DNA of 64,000 nucleotides. Source: Pseudidiomarina halophila (GTDB lineage: Bacteria > Pseudomonadota > Gammaproteobacteria > Enterobacterales > Alteromonadaceae). The notes beneath the pieces are model-generated. The model searched no databases and was not told where the DNA came from. It saw nothing but the letters and a program-made list of their open reading frames with translations. The stretch is taken from positions 434,001 through 498,000 of the forward strand of contig NZ_PIPW01000002.1 in assembly GCF_003987215.1 (NCBI RefSeq). The letters run 5' to 3'. The position numbers were made by a program, and so were the translations under genes. Numbering within the stretch: position 1 is the first letter of the stretch; every line of letters begins with the position of its first letter. This document shows positions 59,515 through 64,000 of the stretch, piece after piece.

Positions 59515-61253
59515 CACCTCGGAAAAGGAATCAGAAAAAAGGAATTCAGCCACATCTGGGACAGGGCCGGTTTTATTTCGCTCTGTTCATTGTATTTGGT
59601 GTGTTTGCCAGTCTGGTTGCGCGTGCCGCCTATATCCAGGTGATTGAGCCGGAGCAACTTATCTACGAAGGCGATCGCCGCTCGTTGCGCATGGATCCAA
59701 CCACGGTACAACGTGGCACTATCGTTGACCGTCATGGCCGGGAACTGGCAGTAAGTGTGCCGGTGCAAACGGTTTGGGCAGATCCGCAACGGGTCCATGA
59801 AGGTCAGGGATTAGCCAATCGCGAACGCTGGCTGGCGCTGGCCGAGGTGTTCCGCACCGACGTCGACAGTCTGATGGAGCGTGTGGCGGATCCCAAGCGC
59901 CGTTTTGTTTACCTTGAGCGCAAGGTAACGCCGGCAGTCGCTGACTACGTACGCCAGTTGGGAATTCCCGGGGTGTACCTGAAAACTGAATCACGCCGGT
60001 TTTATCCGGTCGGTGAGATTACCGCGCATTTGGTGGGTTTCACGGACATAGATGGAAACGGTATCGAGGGGCTTGAAGCCGCTTATAACGAGGTTCTTAC
60101 AGGGAAGCCGGGTGAACGGCTGTATCGCAAGGATGCACAAGGACGGGTTGTTGAGGAAGTGCGAGCCACAGACGCTGAACAACCACAACAACTAACGCTA
60201 AGTATCGATCAACGTTTGCAATCCCTGGCCTATGCCGAGTTAAAAAAAGCCGTGCGCTATCATCAGGCAACCTCGGGTTCAGCAGTGATTGTTGATGTTG
60301 ACACTGGCGAAGTGCTGGCGATGGTCAACAGCCCGTCCTTTAACCCGAATAACCGCACTGACTGGCAGCCGCACCGGATGCGTAATCGCGTGATTACCGA
60401 TGCCTACGAACCCGGCTCCACCATGAAGCCGTTGGTGGTTCTGGCCGGGCTCGAGTCAGGTGCAATTGAGGTCGATACAGTCATCGATACCAATCCGGGT
60501 TGGATGCGACTCGGCGGTCGTCGCGTCAGTGACCCTACCAATCGCGGCGAGCAAAGCATTACCGAAATTTTACAGAACTCCAGCAACATGGGTTCATCCA
60601 AGATTGCTCTACTCACAGGCGTTGAACAGCTGTTGGCGACTTACGCTGCAGTTGGACTCGGCAACGACACAGGTATTGGCATGATTGGTGAAAGTTACGG
60701 GGTACTGCAGCATCGTACCCGTTGGTCCGACTTTGAAGTCGCGACTTTGTCTTTTGGCTATGGACTGACAGCAACAACTTTGCAGCTGGCCCAGGCCTAT
60801 ACGGTAATAGCAAATGGCGGCGTATTTCGTCCGCTGACCATTCAGCGTCGCGCTGAAGGTGAACTCCCGCCCGGACGTCAGGTGGTATCTCGCGAGAATG
60901 CTGAGGCAGTATTGCTGATGCTGGAACAAGTGGTCGCCGATGGCAGTGCAAAAAACGCCCGGGTACCTGGCTATCGCGTGGCTGGCAAAACCGGTACGGC
61001 CCGTAAAGCCATAGCAGGCGGTTACGGTGACGAATATGTGACACTTTTTGCCGGAGTGGCTCCAGTCAGTGATCCGCGCATTGCGGTGGTTGTGACTATC
61101 AACGAACCAAGTGGTGATGACTACTACGGTAGCACCGTGTCGGCGCCAATTTTTGCTGAGATTGTCGGTGATGCGTTGCGCGCCATGAATGTGCCACCGG
61201 ATCATTTAGAAGACACTCAGTTACACGTCGCGGGTTTTGGAGGTGGACAATGA
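59505..61253 (+). CDS. ftsI: Septal transpeptidase FtsI (PBP3)
   Basis: This 582-residue protein has a membrane anchor at about 23-45, a pedestal domain with RGTIVDRHGRELAVSV, and a transpeptidase domain with SxxK (GSTMKPLVV), SxN (SSNMG) and KTG (GKTGTARK) motifs. It cross-links septal peptidoglycan with FtsW. It overlaps murE by 4 bases. Confidence 0.97.
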   Translation: MAITPRKRNQKKGIQPHLGQGRFYFALFIVFGVFASLVARAAYIQVIEPEQLIYEGDRRSLRMDPTTVQRGTIVDRHGRELAVSVPVQTVWADPQRVHEGQGLANRERWLALAEVFRTDVDSLMERVADPKRRFVYLERKVTPAVADYVRQLGIPGVYLKTESRRFYPVGEITAHLVGFTDIDGNGIEGLEAAYNEVLTGKPGERLYRKDAQGRVVEEVRATDAEQPQQLTLSIDQRLQSLAYAELKKAVRYHQATSGSAVIVDVDTGEVLAMVNSPSFNPNNRTDWQPHRMRNRVITDAYEPGSTMKPLVVLAGLESGAIEVDTVIDTNPGWMRLGGRRVSDPTNRGEQSITEILQNSSNMGSSKIALLTGVEQLLATYAAVGLGNDTGIGMIGESYGVLQHRTRWSDFEVATLSFGYGLTATTLQLAQAYTVIANGGVFRPLTIQRRAEGELPPGRQVVSRENAEAVLLMLEQVVADGSAKNARVPGYRVAGKTGTARKAIAGGYGDEYVTLFAGVAPVSDPRIAVVVTINEPSGDDYYGSTVSAPIFAEIVGDALRAMNVPPDHLEDTQLHVAGFGGGQ

Positions 61254-62737
61254 TTCATCTGCCACAATTGTTGCCCGTTTACCCATTACCTTTACCTGAT
61301 GTTGCCATCGGCGGTCTCAAGTTGGACAGCCGGCAGGTGGCATCAGGTGATGCTTTTGTCGCGGTACCTGGCTATCAGGTGGATGGGCGCGATTACATTG
61401 ACGCTGCAATCACCGCTGGCGCAAGTGTAGTGCTGTGTGAATCCGATGGTGTTGACGTCGAGCAACGCGGCGACACCATCATTGTTGAAGTGCCCCAGCT
61501 AAAAGAGCAGTTATCAAAAATTGCTGCCCGTTTTTATGACGAACCGGCCCGTCATATACAGGTCGTCGGTGTCACCGGGACCAATGGCAAAACTTCAGTG
61601 ACGTACCTGATTGCCCAGCTACTGCAAGCATTAGGCGTAAAAGCTGGGGTGATTGGCACCACCGGCAGTGGCTTTCCAGGCGCATTGTTGCCGGAAACTC
61701 ATACCACGCCGGACCCTATCGCAGTGCAGCAACGTTTGGCGACCTTGCGTGCTGAAGGCGCGGCCGTGGTGGCAATGGAAGTATCTTCCCATGCACTGGT
61801 GCAACGTCGGGTCGAAGCTATTCCGTTCGCCATTGGGGTGGCGACCAACATTAGCCGGGATCATCTCGATTATCACGGCACTATGGCCAACTATGCCGGG
61901 GCAAAACGCCGGCTGTTTACCGAACTGGATACGGCGCAATCTGTACTCAATTGTGACGACGCCGCACTTAGTGCCTGGTTACCGGATCGTCCTGACACCT
62001 GGCGCTTTAGCCTACACCCACAGCAACACGAGCATGGCGTGTATGCCACAGCCATCCATTACGGTGATAGCGGTACTGAGTTTACGCTCAATGTGCCTGA
62101 TACCGATGGTCGGTCAAGCTATCCGGTAGCTTCGCCGCTACTGGGCGAATTTAATGTCTATAACCTGCTGGCAGCGATTGTCACGGTTGCGCGCTTAGGC
62201 CATAGCTGGGATGTGATTTGTCAGGCGGTGCGAACCCTGCACCCAGTGCCCGGGCGGATGGAAGCCTTTACTCAGCAGGGCCGGCCATTAGTAATCGTTG
62301 ACTACGCCCATACTCCGGACGCGCTACAACAAGTCCTGACCGCTGTGCGGCGGCATTGCCATGGTGAGCTTTGGTGTCTGTTTGGTTGTGGCGGCGACCG
62401 TGATCGCGGGAAGCGTCCACAGATGGGTGCTGTTGCCGCTCAGTTTGCCGACCGTGTGGTCGTGACCGATGACAATCCGCGCACCGAAGATCCTGCCCAA
62501 ATTGTACGCGATATTCTGACAGGAATACCGCAGCAGGATCATGTGGAGGTAGTGGCGGGGCGTCGGCAGGCCGTTACGGCAACCATTGCTAAGGCTCAAC
62601 CCAAAGATGTGGTGGTGTTGGCAGGCAAGGGCCATGAAGATTATCAAGTGATTGGTCAGCAGCGCATTGCGTACGACGAGCGAGCGCTGGTGGCTGAGTT
62701 ATTAGCGACCCAAAACGTGAATGGGGGGCTGTCATGA
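61250..62737 (+). CDS. murE: UDP-MurNAc-tripeptide synthetase MurE (meso-DAP)
   Basis: This 495-residue ligase has the P-loop GVTGTNGKTSV, the Lys/His block and the DNPR motif (DDNPRTEDP) that selects meso-diaminopimelate. It adds the third residue to the peptidoglycan stem. It overlaps murF by 4 bases. Confidence 0.97.
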   Translation: MIHLPQLLPVYPLPLPDVAIGGLKLDSRQVASGDAFVAVPGYQVDGRDYIDAAITAGASVVLCESDGVDVEQRGDTIIVEVPQLKEQLSKIAARFYDEPARHIQVVGVTGTNGKTSVTYLIAQLLQALGVKAGVIGTTGSGFPGALLPETHTTPDPIAVQQRLATLRAEGAAVVAMEVSSHALVQRRVEAIPFAIGVATNISRDHLDYHGTMANYAGAKRRLFTELDTAQSVLNCDDAALSAWLPDRPDTWRFSLHPQQHEHGVYATAIHYGDSGTEFTLNVPDTDGRSSYPVASPLLGEFNVYNLLAAIVTVARLGHSWDVICQAVRTLHPVPGRMEAFTQQGRPLVIVDYAHTPDALQQVLTAVRRHCHGELWCLFGCGGDRDRGKRPQMGAVAAQFADRVVVTDDNPRTEDPAQIVRDILTGIPQQDHVEVVAGRRQAVTATIAKAQPKDVVVLAGKGHEDYQVIGQQRIAYDERALVAELLATQNVNGGLS

Positions 62738-64000
62738 TTAAAACTGATATGCAGTGGATATGTCGTGCCGTTGATGGTCAGTTGTTTGGTGATAACTGCA
62801 GTATCGATGCGGTCAGCACCGATACCCGTGACTTACCCGAAGGCTGCTTGTTTATCGCGCTGCAGGGCCCTAATTTCGACGCCCATGAGTTCGCCGCAGA
62901 CGCCGTTAGCAAAGGTGCAAAAGCATTGATGGTTGCGCGCCACGTGCAGTTGCCGGAAGGACAGCAGGTACCCCAAATCGTGGTGAAAGATACGCGCTAC
63001 GCGCTCGGGCAGTTAGGTGCCGCAGTCAAAGCCAGTGTGCAGCCCAAGACCATCGCGATTACCGGCAGCAGCGGTAAAACCACAGTGAAAGAAATGCTGG
63101 CGGCCATTTTACGGACCCAGGGCAACGTTCTCGCTACGGCGGGGAATTTTAACAATGACATCGGTGTGCCGCTTACTTTGTTGCGTTTAGAGCCAAGTCA
63201 TGACATAGCGATCATCGAGCTTGGCGCCAACCATATAGGTGAGATCGGTTACACCACCCGTTTAACACAACCTGACGTGGCAATTATTAATAATGTTGCA
63301 CCTGCTCATGTTGAAGGCTTTGGCAGTGTACATGGCGTGTTCCGGGCAAAATCTGAAATTTTTAAAGGCTTAAATGCTGATGGTCTGGCGCTGACGCCGA
63401 TCCGCTCGGAATTTGCGCCAAGCTGGCAGAAGCAGATTACCCATTGCCAGCATTTAACCTTTGGCCAAGACGAAGCTGCGGCGATTCGCGCCACCGACGT
63501 GACCCTGAATGAACAAGGCTGCGCACATTTTCGGGTACACCTCGACAGTGCCCTGACCGGTACCGCCGAAACGGCTGAAATTCAGCTGAATCTGCCAGGT
63601 TTACATAACGTTGACAATGCACTGGTAGCCATAGCTGCGGCGGTTGCGGTAGGTTGTCCGCTCGCTGATGCCCAGACTGCACTGGCCGGACTTAAACCCG
63701 TCCCCGGACGCATGCACGTGATGCCGTTAAGTGACCAGATCAAACTCATTGATGACAGTTACAACGCCAATGTAGGGTCGGTCAAAGCCGCGCTCGATAT
63801 GCTCGCGGTATACCCCGGCTGGCGCATGATGGTGCTCGGCGATATGGGAGAGCTTGGTGAGCAGGCCCGCCACTATCATGAAGAGGTGGGAGCTTATGCG
63901 ATTCAAGCCGGAATTGACAACCTCTATACCTTGGGTGTGCTCAGCCAAAGTGCCAGTGAAGTCTTTAATGGCCGTGGAGGTAAACATTTCTCCACCAAAG
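62734..64000 (+). CDS. murF: UDP-MurNAc-pentapeptide synthetase MurF (3' end beyond window)
   Basis: About 422 residues are visible and the frame is still open at the window end. The start MIKTDMQWICRAVDGQLFG overlaps murE by 4 bases. Features are STDTRDLPEGCLFIALQG, the P-loop ITGSSGKTTVKEML, NNDIGVPLTLLRL and IDDSYNANVGSVKAAL. It adds D-Ala-D-Ala. Compared with a family length near 450, roughly 30-40 residues are missing at the edge. Confidence 0.96.
   Translation, partial: MIKTDMQWICRAVDGQLFGDNCSIDAVSTDTRDLPEGCLFIALQGPNFDAHEFAADAVSKGAKALMVARHVQLPEGQQVPQIVVKDTRYALGQLGAAVKASVQPKTIAITGSSGKTTVKEMLAAILRTQGNVLATAGNFNNDIGVPLTLLRLEPSHDIAIIELGANHIGEIGYTTRLTQPDVAIINNVAPAHVEGFGSVHGVFRAKSEIFKGLNADGLALTPIRSEFAPSWQKQITHCQHLTFGQDEAAAIRATDVTLNEQGCAHFRVHLDSALTGTAETAEIQLNLPGLHNVDNALVAIAAAVAVGCPLADAQTALAGLKPVPGRMHVMPLSDQIKLIDDSYNANVGSVKAALDMLAVYPGWRMMVLGDMGELGEQARHYHEEVGAYAIQAGIDNLYTLGVLSQSASEVFNGRGGKHFSTK

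Noticed and set aside
60609-61205. A 198-codon reverse open frame opposite ftsI
   Set aside because: It is fully antisense to conserved transpeptidase motifs, with no recognisable domain and no ribosome site.

Overview
The window is a contiguous 64 kb piece of a gammaproteobacterial chromosome. Gene content and order point to the Alteromonadales, and most probably to an Idiomarina/Pseudidiomarina-like marine bacterium. The signs are an MSHA type IV pilus locus next to mreBCD, petABC next to sspAB, a meso-DAP-type MurE, and a yhdP-nitrilase-tldD run. The lineage is inferred from content only. Nearly all of it is dense core genome. I see no prophage, insertion sequence, CRISPR array, tRNA or rRNA. 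The one long non-coding stretch holds RNase P RNA.

Layout. (1) 1-15682: MSHA pilus locus: mshI (3' end)-mshI2-J-K-L-M-N-E-G-B-A1-A2 forward; mshD-O-P-Q as a reverse-strand operon facing it; and mshC forward, next to mreB. The pilin gene is present as a tandem pair and mshF is missing. (2) 15855-29808: mreBCD, maf, rng, yhdP, a nitrilase-family gene, tldD, darP (reverse), tldE and mgtE (reverse). (3) 29872-36527, all reverse: kdsD-kdsC-lptC-lptA-lptB-rpoN-hpf-ptsN-rapZ-npr, which joins Kdo/LPS export, sigma-54 and the nitrogen PTS. (4) 36707-41390: mlaFEDCB-ibaG-murA. (5) 41381-45653: degS, degQ and zapG (reverse), then zapE. (6) 45654-50740: rplM-rpsI with its promoter and leader, petABC and sspAB, bracketed by two clusters of an unusual inverted repeat. 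(7) 50745-54197: dolP, diaA, yraN and lpoA (reverse), with rsmI divergent. (8) 55060-57630: rnpB facing a CHASE-GGDEF-EAL protein. (9) 57731-64000: start of the division/cell-wall cluster: MraZ-box promoter, mraZ-rsmH-ftsL-ftsI-murE-murF (murF cut by the window end).

How the parts fit. The window is dominated by envelope building: cell shape (mre), peptidoglycan (murA, murE, murF, ftsI, lpoA), LPS export (kds, lpt), phospholipid balance (mla, yhdP, dolP) and envelope proteolysis (degS, degQ). The MSHA extension ATPase carries the two-part MshEN motif that binds c-di-GMP. A dual-domain c-di-GMP enzyme with intact motifs lies in the same window, so a functional link is possible but not shown.

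I found no clear undescribed multigene system. The best leads are a 30-bp repeat family present as five copies in two hairpin clusters, the rearranged MSHA locus with tandem pilins and a shortened MshQ, rnpB squeezed so tightly that its likely -10 box overlaps the rsmI stop codon and its 3' end overlaps a convergent gene, and a hairpin that would mask the mgtE ribosome binding site.
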